DNA from: Saccharothrix luteola
Lineage (GTDB): Bacteria; Actinomycetota; Actinomycetes; Mycobacteriales; Pseudonocardiaceae
DNA length: 64,000 nt
Assembly (NCBI RefSeq): GCF_020859565.1
Contig: NZ_JAJHUO010000001.1
Location: forward strand, 366,728-430,727
Direction of reading: 5' to 3'
This document shows positions 53,200 through 62,110 of this stretch, one piece after another; position 1 is the stretch's first letter; every line of letters starts with the position of its first letter. The translations under genes and the position numbers were made by a program. Below the pieces are notes generated by a model, which was not told the origin of the DNA, did no database searches, and was given only the letters and a program-made list of their open reading frames with translations.

Positions 53200-54078
53200 A
53201 TGGCGGACGTCGACGAACAGGTCCACGAGGTCGTCGAACTGGTGCGGCGCGAGCGCGGTCTGACGCTGGCGCTGGTCGGCAGGTTCGCCAAGGGCGACGA
53301 AGGCGCCTACGAGGTGACCGGGCCGGACGGCGCCCGGTTGGTGCTCAAGTGGTTGCCCTGGGGGCGGGAAGCCCGGCACGCCGAGGAGCACGTGGAGCCC
53401 GCGCTGGCGCGGCTGCGGGCGGCGGGCTGCCCGATTCCGCGGCAGGTCGCCGCCGGGCGGGTGGGCGAGTTGTGGTTCGAGCTGCAGGAGTACGTGGCGG
53501 GCAGCCCGGTCGAGCACGTCGACGGCGTCACGCTGGAGCAGTTGATCGCGGTGGTCGACCACGAGCGGGGCGCGGGTTCGAGGACCGGTGGGGACTGGTG
53601 GGACCTCGTCCTGGGCGGGCTGGTCGAGGACCGTTCGCCACTGTGCCGGCCTTCGGCGCTGGTGGGGTGCGAGCCGCCGGTTGCCGAGCTGCTGTCCCGC
53701 CTGCGCACGTCGGCCGCCGCGGCGCCGCTGCCCGAGCGGACGCCGGACGACCTGGTCCACTTCGACTTCGGGCCTGCCAACGTGCTCGTCGACGGCGGTC
53801 GGGTGACGGCGGTGCTGGACTGGCAGTCGTGCCGCACCGGTGACGCCTCCTACGACCTGATGACCGTCGACTGGGACCTGGCGGCCTGGCCGAAGGCCGA
53901 GCCGGGGGTCCGGGACCGGCTGGCGGAGGAGATCCTCCGCACGACCGACCGCGGCGCGCCGGCCGTCTACGCGGCGCACTGCGTGTTGCGCAACCTCACC
54001 TGGGCGAGCGGGACCGAGTGGTCCGAGCACGTCGTGACCACCGGCCACGAGTTCCTGGACCGCTGGGCCGGCGCCTGA
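53200..54078 (+). CDS. APH-type phosphotransferase (first copy)
   Basis: A 292-aa kinase of the aminoglycoside/choline phosphotransferase fold. The ATP-binding Lys is in LVLKWLP, the catalytic loop is HFDFGPANVLVD and the metal site VLDWQ. It follows the exporter genes by 50 bases, so an antibiotic self-resistance role, or phosphorylation of a pathway sugar, is likely. It converges on the GT9 gene with two bases between stops. Confidence 0.87.
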   Translation: MADVDEQVHEVVELVRRERGLTLALVGRFAKGDEGAYEVTGPDGARLVLKWLPWGREARHAEEHVEPALARLRAAGCPIPRQVAAGRVGELWFELQEYVAGSPVEHVDGVTLEQLIAVVDHERGAGSRTGGDWWDLVLGGLVEDRSPLCRPSALVGCEPPVAELLSRLRTSAAAAPLPERTPDDLVHFDFGPANVLVDGGRVTAVLDWQSCRTGDASYDLMTVDWDLAAWPKAEPGVRDRLAEEILRTTDRGAPAVYAAHCVLRNLTWASGTEWSEHVVTTGHEFLDRWAGA

Positions 54079-54080
54079 GC

Positions 54081-55055
54081 TCACCGGGCGGGTGAGCCCG
54101 CGAGCACACCGTCCAGCTCGGTCAGGACCTCGTCGACGGTGATGCGCGCCAGTCCGGGGTCCACCTCGTCGGCGAAGGCGTCCCCGGTGACGCCGTGCCA
54201 CAGCACCCGGTGACGGGGCTCCCGTGCGGGCGGACCCCACACCGCGGGCGCCGACGGGCCGAACAGCAGGACGGACGGAGTTCCCAGTGCCGTCGCCAGG
54301 TGCGCGGGACCCGAGTCGGGCGCGACGACGGCGACCGCCGCCGCGACGACGGCGACGAGGTCGAGCACGTCACCGGTCTCGCCGGCGAGCACCGCGCCGT
54401 CGTCCACGCCTGCCTGCCGGGCGATCTCCCGCGCCTGCGCCACCTCTTCCGCGCCGTGGCCGGTGATGACCGGCCGGTGGCCGTTGCGCCGCAACCAGCG
54501 CGTCACCTCCACCCACCGCTCCAGTGGCCACCGACGCGCGCCGTACGCGGCTCCTGGTGCCACGAGCACCGCGCCCACCGCCAGTTCGGGAGGTCGACGG
54601 TCCGGCGCCGGGAGGCGGAACCGGCTGGGATCGGCGGGAATCCCGGACTCGCTGAGCATCCGGCACCACTTGGCCATCTCGTGCTCACCGGGCCGCCACG
54701 CCGGGCCCGCCACCCCTGCCTCGGCGTTGCCGAAGGCGATGTGCCGTGCGGCGGGAAACCCGCTCAGCAGCATCCGGTGGCTGCCCGGTCCACGTCCCTG
54801 GAGGTTGACCACCACCGCGGCCTCCTCGATCGGCGGACGTGTGAACGGTGTGCACGTGATCGTGTGGCGCCGGGTGTCGACGACCTCGTCGACGGCCCCG
54901 GTCAGCTCCGCCAGCGGCGCCCACACGGCCGGGGTGACGAGCACCCGGTGGTGGTCGGGAAAGCTGTCGGCCAGCGCCCGCAGCGCGGGCACGACCACGA
55001 GCAGGTCCCCGAGGCCGTACGGCCGGTAGGCGAGCAGCACCGGTTGGCGCGGCAT
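54081..55055 (-). CDS. Glycosyltransferase family 9 (ADP-heptose heptosyltransferase type)
   Basis: A 324-aa GT-B enzyme. N-terminal AYRPYGLGDLLVVVPALRAL and C-terminal VVAPDSGPAHLATALGTPSVLLFG are the classic heptosyltransferase blocks, including the nucleotide-binding DSGPxHLA. LPS is absent in these bacteria, so it most likely moves the heptose made by the fused enzyme and GmhB onto a natural-product core. Divergent from the carbamoyltransferase. Confidence 0.92.
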   Translation of the reverse strand: MPRQPVLLAYRPYGLGDLLVVVPALRALADSFPDHHRVLVTPAVWAPLAELTGAVDEVVDTRRHTITCTPFTRPPIEEAAVVVNLQGRGPGSHRMLLSGFPAARHIAFGNAEAGVAGPAWRPGEHEMAKWCRMLSESGIPADPSRFRLPAPDRRPPELAVGAVLVAPGAAYGARRWPLERWVEVTRWLRRNGHRPVITGHGAEEVAQAREIARQAGVDDGAVLAGETGDVLDLVAVVAAAVAVVAPDSGPAHLATALGTPSVLLFGPSAPAVWGPPAREPRHRVLWHGVTGDAFADEVDPGLARITVDEVLTELDGVLAGSPAR

Positions 55056-55303
55056 GGCGATCCCCGATTCGGTCGGCAGGTGAGGGCCGGTTTCCGCCCG
55101 TGCCCGTCACGGCATTATGGGCGAGCCGCCCGCGGTCGCGAAAGGTACCGCCAATGGACGTCGTACACGGTTGCGGCGCTATTTCCACTGCTGCACGATG
55201 GACCGTGCCCGGTGTTGCTTCCCCCTTTCCGTTTCGGTCGGGACGTGTGCGCTGCCTGCCGTCGCCGGTCCGGGCACCGCCGAACAGAGGAGAGTTCGCC
55301 ACG

Positions 55304-57310
55304 ATGCTCGTTCTCGGTCTGAGCTGCTGCTTCGGGGATCTGGAACATGACTTCATCCCTGGTCTGCCGACGTGGTTCTACCACGATTCCGCCGCCGCGC
55401 TCGTCCGCGACGGCGTGCTGCTGGCGGCAGTCGAGGAAGAGCGGCTCAATCGCATAAAACACACCAACAAGTTCAGCAGGCGGGCCGCGCGCGCCTGCCT
55501 CGACCACGCGGGCGTCACATTCGAGGAAGTCGATCTGATCGCGTTCTTCTTCTGCGAGGACCACACCGACCGGGAACTGGGCGTGCAATACGTCGAACAC
55601 CCCGAAGTGCCGGTCCGCTGGTGCCGTTCGCTGATCGTCGAGCAGCTCGGCGCGGAGTTCGGCGCGACCGTCGACCCGGAGCGCGTCGTCTTCGTCAAGC
55701 ACCACCTCGCGCACGCGCGGTCGGTCTTCCACCACGCCGGGTTCGACGAGTCGCTGGTGGCGGTCGTCGACGGCAACGGGGAGGACGAGTCGCTCACCTT
55801 CTTCCACGGCCAGGGGCACGAGCTGCGGGCACTGCACTCGCTGCCCGTCGCCAAGTCGATGGGACACCTGTACCTGCAGTCCGTGGAGCTGTTGGGCTAC
55901 AAGCGGTTCGACGAGTACAAGGTGATGGGGCTCGCCCCTTACGGCGACCCTTCGAAGTACCTGCCGGTGTTCGGCCGGCTCTACGAGCTGCTGCCCGACG
56001 GCGGGTACGAGTTCGACTGGCGCCGCCTGCAGCGGCACTTCCTCGACGCCGGTTTCGTGCCTCGCCGCAAGGGCGAGCCGTTCGACCAGCGCCACCGCGA
56101 CTTCGCCGCGGCGTTGCAGCAGACGTTGGAGACGATCGTGCTGCACGTCGTCCGGCATTGGCGCGAGACGACCGGGCTGCGGCGGCTGTGCGTGGCCGGC
56201 GGGGTCGGCCACAACAGCACGCTCAACGGGCGTCTGCTCTCCTCCGGACTGTTCGACGAGGTCTTCGTCGACCCGGCCGCGCACGACTCGGGCGCCGCGG
56301 TCGGGGCGGCGTTCGAGGTCGCCCGGCGGCACTCGCCGCGAACGTTCAGCCCCGAGCCTCTCCGCACCGCCTACCTGGGGCCGGAAGCGGTGCCCGGCGG
56401 CGACGCGGTGAAGGGGTTGGAGCGCTGGTCGGCGCTGGTGGAGTTCGAGCAGGTCGACGACATCGCGGCCACCGCGGCCGAGCTGCTCGCGAGCGGTTCG
56501 GTGATCGGGTGGGTCCAGGGGCGCTCCGAGTTCGGGCCGCGCGCCTTGGGCAACCGGAGCATCCTCGCCGATCCGCGGCCGAGGTCCAACCAGGACCGCG
56601 TGAACGAGATGGTCAAGCTGAGGGAGTCCTACCGGCCGTTCGCACCGGCCGTGCTCACCGAGCGCGCGGCCGACTACTTCGACCTGCCGGAGACCAGGGC
56701 GCGGTTGGACTTCATGTCCTACGTCGTCAGGGTGCGCCCGGAGGTCAGGGACGAGCTGGGCGCGGTGACCCACGTCGACGGGACGGCACGCGTGCAGACC
56801 GTGCGGCGTGCGGACAACGAGCGCTTCTGGGACCTGATCCACGGCTTCGGTGAGCTGACCGGCGTGCCCGTGGTGCTCAACACCTCGTTCAACAACCACG
56901 CCGAGCCGATCGTGCAGACCCTCGACGACGCGGTGCGCTGCTTCCTGACGACCGGGTTGGACGCCCTCGTGATCGACTCCGTCGTGGTGCGCCGCAAGCC
57001 GGACGACTGGCGCGCGTTCCTCGGGCTGCGGGTCGTGCTCGCGCCGACCGCGTCGGTGATCAGCCGTCACGACGCCGGTCCCGCCGGCCACCGTGCCCGG
57101 CACGAGGTGCGGTTCACCTACACCGGCGGCAAGACCAAGCCGATCACCGCCGAGGTGGCCGAGTTCCTGCGCCACGCCGAACCGCCCACGCCGGGCGGGT
57201 TCGTGGCGGACGGCGCCGTGGCGGACGACGGGCGCGAACTCGTCGCCCGGCTGCGTGAGCTGTGGCAGGACCGGTTCGTCGACATCGTGCCCGACGACGA
57301 CCTGCGCTGA
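55304..57310 (+). CDS. NodU/CmcH-type O-carbamoyltransferase
   Basis: A 668-aa two-domain enzyme. The N-terminal Kae1-like domain contains KHHLAHARSVF, where the His residues bind the metal, and VVDGNGEDES; it makes carbamoyl-adenylate from carbamoyl phosphate and ATP. The C-terminal YrdC-unlike domain holds GRSEFGPRALGNRSILADPR and NTSFNNHAEPIV. Such enzymes carbamoylate sugar hydroxyls, as in tobramycin, novobiocin and bleomycin families. The ATG at 55304 has GAGGAG. Ends at a strong terminator. Confidence 0.94.
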   Translation: MLVLGLSCCFGDLEHDFIPGLPTWFYHDSAAALVRDGVLLAAVEEERLNRIKHTNKFSRRAARACLDHAGVTFEEVDLIAFFFCEDHTDRELGVQYVEHPEVPVRWCRSLIVEQLGAEFGATVDPERVVFVKHHLAHARSVFHHAGFDESLVAVVDGNGEDESLTFFHGQGHELRALHSLPVAKSMGHLYLQSVELLGYKRFDEYKVMGLAPYGDPSKYLPVFGRLYELLPDGGYEFDWRRLQRHFLDAGFVPRRKGEPFDQRHRDFAAALQQTLETIVLHVVRHWRETTGLRRLCVAGGVGHNSTLNGRLLSSGLFDEVFVDPAAHDSGAAVGAAFEVARRHSPRTFSPEPLRTAYLGPEAVPGGDAVKGLERWSALVEFEQVDDIAATAAELLASGSVIGWVQGRSEFGPRALGNRSILADPRPRSNQDRVNEMVKLRESYRPFAPAVLTERAADYFDLPETRARLDFMSYVVRVRPEVRDELGAVTHVDGTARVQTVRRADNERFWDLIHGFGELTGVPVVLNTSFNNHAEPIVQTLDDAVRCFLTTGLDALVIDSVVVRRKPDDWRAFLGLRVVLAPTASVISRHDAGPAGHRARHEVRFTYTGGKTKPITAEVAEFLRHAEPPTPGGFVADGAVADDGRELVARLRELWQDRFVDIVPDDDLR

Positions 57311-57330
57311 CCGCGAAGCTGACCGCGACC

Positions 57331-57363
57331 GCGGGTGGGACCCGGGAAACGGGTCCCACCCGC
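57331..57363. terminator. Strong bidirectional terminator
   Basis: Arms 57331-57344 and 57350-57363 form a perfect 14-bp stem around GGAAA, placed between the carbamoyltransferase stop and the convergent PIG-L stop. This is the clearest hairpin in the window. Confidence 0.85.
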
Positions 57364-57365
57364 CG

Positions 57366-58139
57366 TCAGCCCTCGTTGGGATCGGTCAGGCGGAGGATCT
57401 TGAACGCCTCACCGTGCCCGAACCCGAGCCCGGCCGCCTGCCTGGCGAGCTTGCCGGTGATCCGCGCCCGGAACGCAGCGGTGTCCGATTCCTCGGTCCC
57501 GGGGTGGATCCCCATGGAGTTGCGGTACTGGCTGCGGTGCGCGAGCAGCGCCGCCAGCTTCGCGTCGAGGTGGTCGTCCACGTCCTCGACGTGGTCGGGC
57601 TCGTCGGCGTCCCACAGCAACATCGCCTCCGCCCGGTGCGGAGGCAGCCGCATCTCGGGGAAGTAGGTGTGGTCCGCCGCCGCGACCAGCGCGTCCGTCA
57701 GCAGGAACCCGGCTTCCCGGTGGTCGGTCTGGATCAGGTACCGCCGCCACGGGTCGTGCCCGAGCAGCACGGTCGGCCGGCACAGGCGGATCCAGTGGGT
57801 CAGCTGCCAGCGCTGGCGCAGCCCGGCGGTCAGCTCGCCGTCCAGCCAGCCCAGGAAACCGACGTTGTCCGCTTTCCCTCCCAGCGCCACCATGGCGTCC
57901 CGCTGTTCGGCCTGGCGGCGCGAGGCCAGCTCCAGGGGATCCGAGGCCGGGTCCCAGGTGCCCTTGGACCCGTCGGTGCAGATGACCGTGTGGATCTCGC
58001 TTCCCGCGGCCGCCCACTTGGCCAGCGTGCCGCCGGCGCCGTACTCGACGTCGTCCGGGTGCGCGCCCACGGCCAGCACCCTGGCGGGTGCCGGGAGTCC
58101 GTGCGACGGTCGACCGGGGGTTGTGCTCTGGTGGGGCAT
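57366..58139 (-). CDS. PIG-L family N-acetyl-sugar deacetylase
   Basis: A 257-aa zinc deacetylase. VGAHPDDVEYGAGGTLAKW has the zinc-binding HPDD motif and QTDHREAGFLLTD the third ligand His. Related enzymes deacetylate GlcNAc-inositol, or N-acetyl-paromamine in aminoglycoside pathways. The ATG at 58139 has AGGAGG. It is the last gene of a run: SurE, kinase, epimerase, Gfo/Idh, this gene. Confidence 0.9.
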   Translation of the reverse strand: MPHQSTTPGRPSHGLPAPARVLAVGAHPDDVEYGAGGTLAKWAAAGSEIHTVICTDGSKGTWDPASDPLELASRRQAEQRDAMVALGGKADNVGFLGWLDGELTAGLRQRWQLTHWIRLCRPTVLLGHDPWRRYLIQTDHREAGFLLTDALVAAADHTYFPEMRLPPHRAEAMLLWDADEPDHVEDVDDHLDAKLAALLAHRSQYRNSMGIHPGTEESDTAAFRARITGKLARQAAGLGFGHGEAFKILRLTDPNEG

Positions 58140-58162
58140 GGTCCTCCTGTCCGGTTCGAGGG

Positions 58163-59188
58163 TCAGCCGATGGCCGCGCGCCAGCGGTGCAGCGCGGCGA
58201 CGTTGCCGAGGGTGTCGTCGAGCGAGACGACCGGCGACTGCGTGCGTCCCGTGGCGAGGCACTCGGCCACGTGGTCGGCCTCGCCCGCGAACAGCGGCAG
58301 GTCCGCCACGGCCGGGATCACCTCGCTGCCCCCGGCCGTGAGCAGCCGCACGGCGCCGCTGTCCGCCGGCTGGTCGGCGGTCAGCACGTCCGCGGGTCGA
58401 CCACCGGACCAGGGATCCGTGACGACGAGCGCGCCCGCGGTCCCTTCGACCCGCAGCCCCCGTTCGGCGGGCGCGGTCAGACCGGTGCTCAGCTGGGCGA
58501 CGACACCGGTCGGGAAGCGCAGCAGCGCGGACGCCGACTCGTCGACCCCGGTGGGGCCGATGTGCCCCGCCGCGGCGAGCAGGTCGGGCTCCGCGTGCGA
58601 CCGTCCCTCGACCGCACCCGCGATCAGCCGCGCCACCGACATCGGGTAGCACCCGAGGTCGTGGATCGCGCCGCCGCCGAGCGCCGGGTCGAACAACCGG
58701 TGGCCGGGGTCGCGGGCGGCGTCGATGGTGAACGACGCGCGGATCAGCCGCAGTTCGCCGAGCACGCCCTTGGCGACCAGATCGGCGACGAGCCGGGTTT
58801 GCGGGTGGAGCCGGTACATGAACCCCTCCATGAGGAAGGTGCCCGACCGGGTGGCCGCCGCCACCATCGCCCGTGCTTCGTCGGGGTCCACCGCGAGCGG
58901 CTTCTCGCACAGCACCGCTTTGCCCGCCTCGATCGCCCGCAGCACCCACCGCCCGTGCTCGGTGTGCGGAACGGCGACGTGGACGGCGTCGACGTCCGGG
59001 TCGGCCAGCAGCTCTTCGGGGGTGCGGTGCGCGACGGGCACGCCGAACTCCGCGGCGAACCGAGCCGTCCGCGTGGGATCACGTCCGGCCACGGCGTGCG
59101 GACGGCTCGCCTCGGCCCTGGCCAGGTCCGAGGCGAACAGCGTCGCGGCGTACCCGGTGCCGATGATCCCCCAGCGGAGCCGGGTCAC
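58163..59188 (-). CDS. Gfo/Idh/MocA family sugar dehydrogenase
   Basis: A 341-aa NAD(P)-dependent oxidoreductase. Rossmann motif GIIGTGYAATLFA, the EKPLAVD motif with catalytic Lys, and GGGAIHDLGCYPMS with the active-site Asp and nearby residues. Such enzymes oxidise a sugar hydroxyl before transamination, which fits the class III aminotransferase encoded nearby. Its GTG start overlaps the epimerase stop (GTGA). Confidence 0.92.
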   Translation of the reverse strand: MTRLRWGIIGTGYAATLFASDLARAEASRPHAVAGRDPTRTARFAAEFGVPVAHRTPEELLADPDVDAVHVAVPHTEHGRWVLRAIEAGKAVLCEKPLAVDPDEARAMVAAATRSGTFLMEGFMYRLHPQTRLVADLVAKGVLGELRLIRASFTIDAARDPGHRLFDPALGGGAIHDLGCYPMSVARLIAGAVEGRSHAEPDLLAAAGHIGPTGVDESASALLRFPTGVVAQLSTGLTAPAERGLRVEGTAGALVVTDPWSGGRPADVLTADQPADSGAVRLLTAGGSEVIPAVADLPLFAGEADHVAECLATGRTQSPVVSLDDTLGNVAALHRWRAAIG

Positions 59189-60231
59189 GGCGTCACCTGG
59201 TCGGTGGCGTGGACGAGGCCCGCCGTCCTCGTCTTCTCGGCGACGACGTCGGCGAGGATCTCCGAGAGCGTGCGGCTGGGCCGCCACCCGGTGAGGGCGG
59301 TGAGCCGGGTGGTGTCCGGAACTCTCCTGCGCATGTCCTCGAAGCCCACCGGGTACGCCTCGTCATACGGGACCAGGCGGACTGCCGACGAACTGCCCGC
59401 CGCCCGGACCACCTCCCTGGCCAGGTCCAGGATGCTGATCTCGTGCTGGGAGCCGACGTTGAAGACCTCCCCGACCGCACCGGGACTGTCCAGCAGCAGC
59501 AGGAAGGCGTCGACCACGTCGGCGACGTGCGCGAAGCACCGGGTCTGCTTCCCGTCGCCGTGCACGGTCAGCGGGTCGCCGCGCAACGCCTGGTCGACCA
59601 GGCTCGGGATCACCATGCCGTAGGAACCGCTCTGCCGGGGGCCGACGGTGTTGAACAACCGCACCGTGACCGTCTCCAGGCCGCGCTCGCGGTGGTAGGC
59701 GGCGGCGAGGATCTCGTCGACCGCCTTGGCCGTGCTGTACGCCCACCGCGCCACCGTCGGGCTGCCCAGCACGCGGTCGGCGTCCTCGGACAGCGGGAGG
59801 TCGCCGTTCTTGCCGTAGATCTCCGAGGTGCTGACCACCACGACCTTGCGCCGGTAGCGGTGGGCGGCCTCGATGACGATCTCCGAACCGCGGATGTTCG
59901 TGGTGAACGAGTGCAGCGGCTGCTCGATGATCAGCCGCACGCCGACCGCCGCCGCGAGGTGCACCACCACGTCGCACCGGTGGACCAGCTCGTCGACGAC
60001 CAACTCGTCGAGCACCGACCCGCGCACGAACTCGAAGCGCGGATCGCGTGCCGCCGCGTCGAGGTTGACCGCGCGGCCGGTCGACAGGTTGTCCAGCACG
60101 GTGACCTGGTCGCCGCGCGCCAGCAGCGCGTCGACCAGGTGCGAGCCGATGAAGCCCGCGCCACCGGTGATCAGGTACCGCAATGGCCCGCTACCGGCCG
60201 ATGACGCAGTCGTTCGACTGTCTGGTGCCAT
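59185..60231 (-). CDS. NAD-dependent NDP-sugar epimerase/dehydratase
   Basis: A 348-aa extended SDR enzyme. ITGGAGFIGSHLVDALL binds NAD, the catalytic Ser is in VVSTSEIYGK and the YxxxK pair in WAYSTAKAVDE. It resembles UDP-glucose 4-epimerase/decarboxylase-type enzymes and could act on the NDP-heptose. It starts an overlapping pair with the Gfo/Idh gene. The exact reaction cannot be assigned. Confidence 0.9.
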   Translation of the reverse strand: MAPDSRTTASSAGSGPLRYLITGGAGFIGSHLVDALLARGDQVTVLDNLSTGRAVNLDAAARDPRFEFVRGSVLDELVVDELVHRCDVVVHLAAAVGVRLIIEQPLHSFTTNIRGSEIVIEAAHRYRRKVVVVSTSEIYGKNGDLPLSEDADRVLGSPTVARWAYSTAKAVDEILAAAYHRERGLETVTVRLFNTVGPRQSGSYGMVIPSLVDQALRGDPLTVHGDGKQTRCFAHVADVVDAFLLLLDSPGAVGEVFNVGSQHEISILDLAREVVRAAGSSSAVRLVPYDEAYPVGFEDMRRRVPDTTRLTALTGWRPSRTLSEILADVVAEKTRTAGLVHATDQVTP

Positions 60232-60263
60232 GCTCCACCTCTTCGGAAGGCCGGGGTGATGTT

Positions 60264-61157
60264 TCAGGTGCGCGCCGCCCGGGCGACGGCGCGCGCGACG
60301 AACGACTCGTAGAGGTCCGGTCGGTCGGGAGCCTCCTCGGAGATCGGGGCCCAGCCCACGGCCGCCGCGATGTCCCAGTAGGGGTCGTACTCCGAGTTGT
60401 CCCCGGACACCGCCCGGTAGGCGTCCAGGAACCGCTCGGCGACGTCCGGACCGACCGTGCACAGGTTTTCCCGGCAGTGGCCGATGTCCGCGTGCGGGTG
60501 TCCCGTGCTCGTGTTCGCCCAGTCCACGACGCCTTGGACGGCGTTGTCGTGCCAGAGCACGTTGCCGGGGTGGTAGTCCCGGTGGATGAACGAGCTGCCC
60601 TGCGGCACGGGTCCGGTGTGGATGGCGATCGCCCGCTCCCACATGGCGGGGTCCTTCGCCCAGAACGGCGGGCGCAGCCGCACGTCCGCGAAGTACGGGC
60701 GGTAAGGGCGCAGGGCGCTGTTCACCGGTGTGCTGTGGATGTCGGGTAGCGGTTCGGCGAGCCCGCGCAGGTAGTCGGCGAGCTCGGTGGCCGGCGGCGG
60801 CTTGCGCGGCCGGCCCGGCAACAGCGTCATCAACACGGCGGGCACGTCGCACTCGTCCCCCGTGACGTCGGCGGCGACGAGTCGGGGCGCCGGCACGGAT
60901 CCGCCGTCGAGCAACCGGAGCGCGTTGGTCTCGTAGCCGGGCGGATCGCCCTCCGAGGCCAAGTACTCCGGCCGGACGTAACGCCGCAGCACCAGCCGGA
61001 TCACCGCACCGGACGCGGTGCGTGCGGTCAAGGCGTGCACCGCTGACGTGCTTCCGGCCAGCGGTCGCACGTCGAGCACGTCCGATCCACGTCCGACCGC
61101 CTTGCGCACCCAGTCCAGCGCGCGTGCCGGCGGGGCGTCGGTGAGCTCCGGCTTCAC
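60264..61157 (-). CDS. APH-type phosphotransferase (second copy)
   Basis: A 297-aa kinase with GSTSAVHAL glycine loop, IRLVLRRY, catalytic HRDYHPGNVLW and metal-binding VVDWANTSTG. It is only distantly like the kinase at 53.2 kb. The GTG at 61157 overlaps the SurE stop (GTGA). Kinase plus phosphatase (SurE) side by side suggests a phosphorylated, inactive precursor that is later dephosphorylated, as in streptomycin-type self-protection, though this is inference. Confidence 0.87.
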   Translation of the reverse strand: MKPELTDAPPARALDWVRKAVGRGSDVLDVRPLAGSTSAVHALTARTASGAVIRLVLRRYVRPEYLASEGDPPGYETNALRLLDGGSVPAPRLVAADVTGDECDVPAVLMTLLPGRPRKPPPATELADYLRGLAEPLPDIHSTPVNSALRPYRPYFADVRLRPPFWAKDPAMWERAIAIHTGPVPQGSSFIHRDYHPGNVLWHDNAVQGVVDWANTSTGHPHADIGHCRENLCTVGPDVAERFLDAYRAVSGDNSEYDPYWDIAAAVGWAPISEEAPDRPDLYESFVARAVARAART

Positions 61158-61951
61158 GACGCCTCCACAACCGCTGCCCGGGGATCCGTGAAGTCGGCGG
61201 GAACGAGCGACCTCGCCAGGCGCAGTGCCGTGACGGTGACGTGCCCGGCGGCCAGCAACGCGGCGTCGGTCGGTTGTCCGCCCGGCGGTGGGTCGACGCC
61301 GGGGCGCATGTCGAGCAGCGCGACGCCCTCGTGGTCGACCAGGTCGAGCACGGCCACAGGAGCGATCGCGGTGTCCCGCACCGCGCGCAGCCGGTCCGAC
61401 GGCACATCCGGCACGTTGACGTTGAGCACCAACGGCTCGTCCAGCGACAGCAGGGTCGGCACGAAGTCGACGACCACCCCGACCGCGGTGCCCCAGTGCC
61501 GGCGCCGGACTTCCTTGTTCGGGTCCACACCGAGGTGCCAGTGGCCGTCCAGGCTCACCGCCAGCGCCGGGACTCCCCCGATGGCCGCGGTCAGCGCGGC
61601 GCCCACGGTGCCGGAGTGGAGCAGGCCGACACCGATGTTCGGACCGCTGTTGATCCCGGAGAACACCACGTCCGGACGCGGTCCGCAGACGCCGGTCAGG
61701 GCGACCAGCACGGCCAGCGCGGGAGGACCGGCGACGGCGTAGGCCGGGACCCCGGACACGCCGGGCAGTTCGACCACTCGTGGGCGGAGATCACCGGTGC
61801 GAGTGCCCGGGTTGATCGCCGTGCCCGCGCCGCTCCAGTCCGTGGCCGGAGCGACGACGACCACGTCGTCGAACTCCGCGGCCAGCGCGTCGGCGAGGGC
61901 GTGCAGGCCAGGTGCCGCCACGCCGTCGTCGTTCGTGATCAGTGCGCGCAT
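61154..61951 (-). CDS. surE: SurE family 5'/3'-nucleotidase
   Basis: A 265-aa metal-dependent phosphatase. The N-terminal LITNDDGVAAPGL holds the two metal-binding Asp, SGINSGPNIGVG the Asn ligand, and SGTVGAA the next block. Housekeeping SurE hydrolyses nucleotides; inside this cluster it may dephosphorylate a biosynthetic intermediate or the phosphorylated product of the adjoining kinase. It is the first gene of a five-gene minus-strand operon, divergent from the aminotransferase. Confidence 0.92.
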   Translation of the reverse strand: MRALITNDDGVAAPGLHALADALAAEFDDVVVVAPATDWSGAGTAINPGTRTGDLRPRVVELPGVSGVPAYAVAGPPALAVLVALTGVCGPRPDVVFSGINSGPNIGVGLLHSGTVGAALTAAIGGVPALAVSLDGHWHLGVDPNKEVRRRHWGTAVGVVVDFVPTLLSLDEPLVLNVNVPDVPSDRLRAVRDTAIAPVAVLDLVDHEGVALLDMRPGVDPPPGGQPTDAALLAAGHVTVTALRLARSLVPADFTDPRAAVVEAS

Positions 61952-62110
61952 GGATCCCCGTTCCTGGGCTCGTCGACATCGGGCGAGTGCCGGTGGGAAC
62001 GCGGGCTCGACCTGGTCCGCGCGGCGTCCCGCTCCTCGATCGACTATTCAGAACACCGCGCCGCCGCTGCAATAGTTCACCCGGATCGGCAAGCGAACCG
62101 AGGAGGCGCC

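Noticed and set aside
55115..57175. 686-codon minus-strand open frame opposite the carbamoyltransferase
   Set aside because: Same kind of shadow; the plus strand has an intact 668-aa carbamoyltransferase with all motifs.
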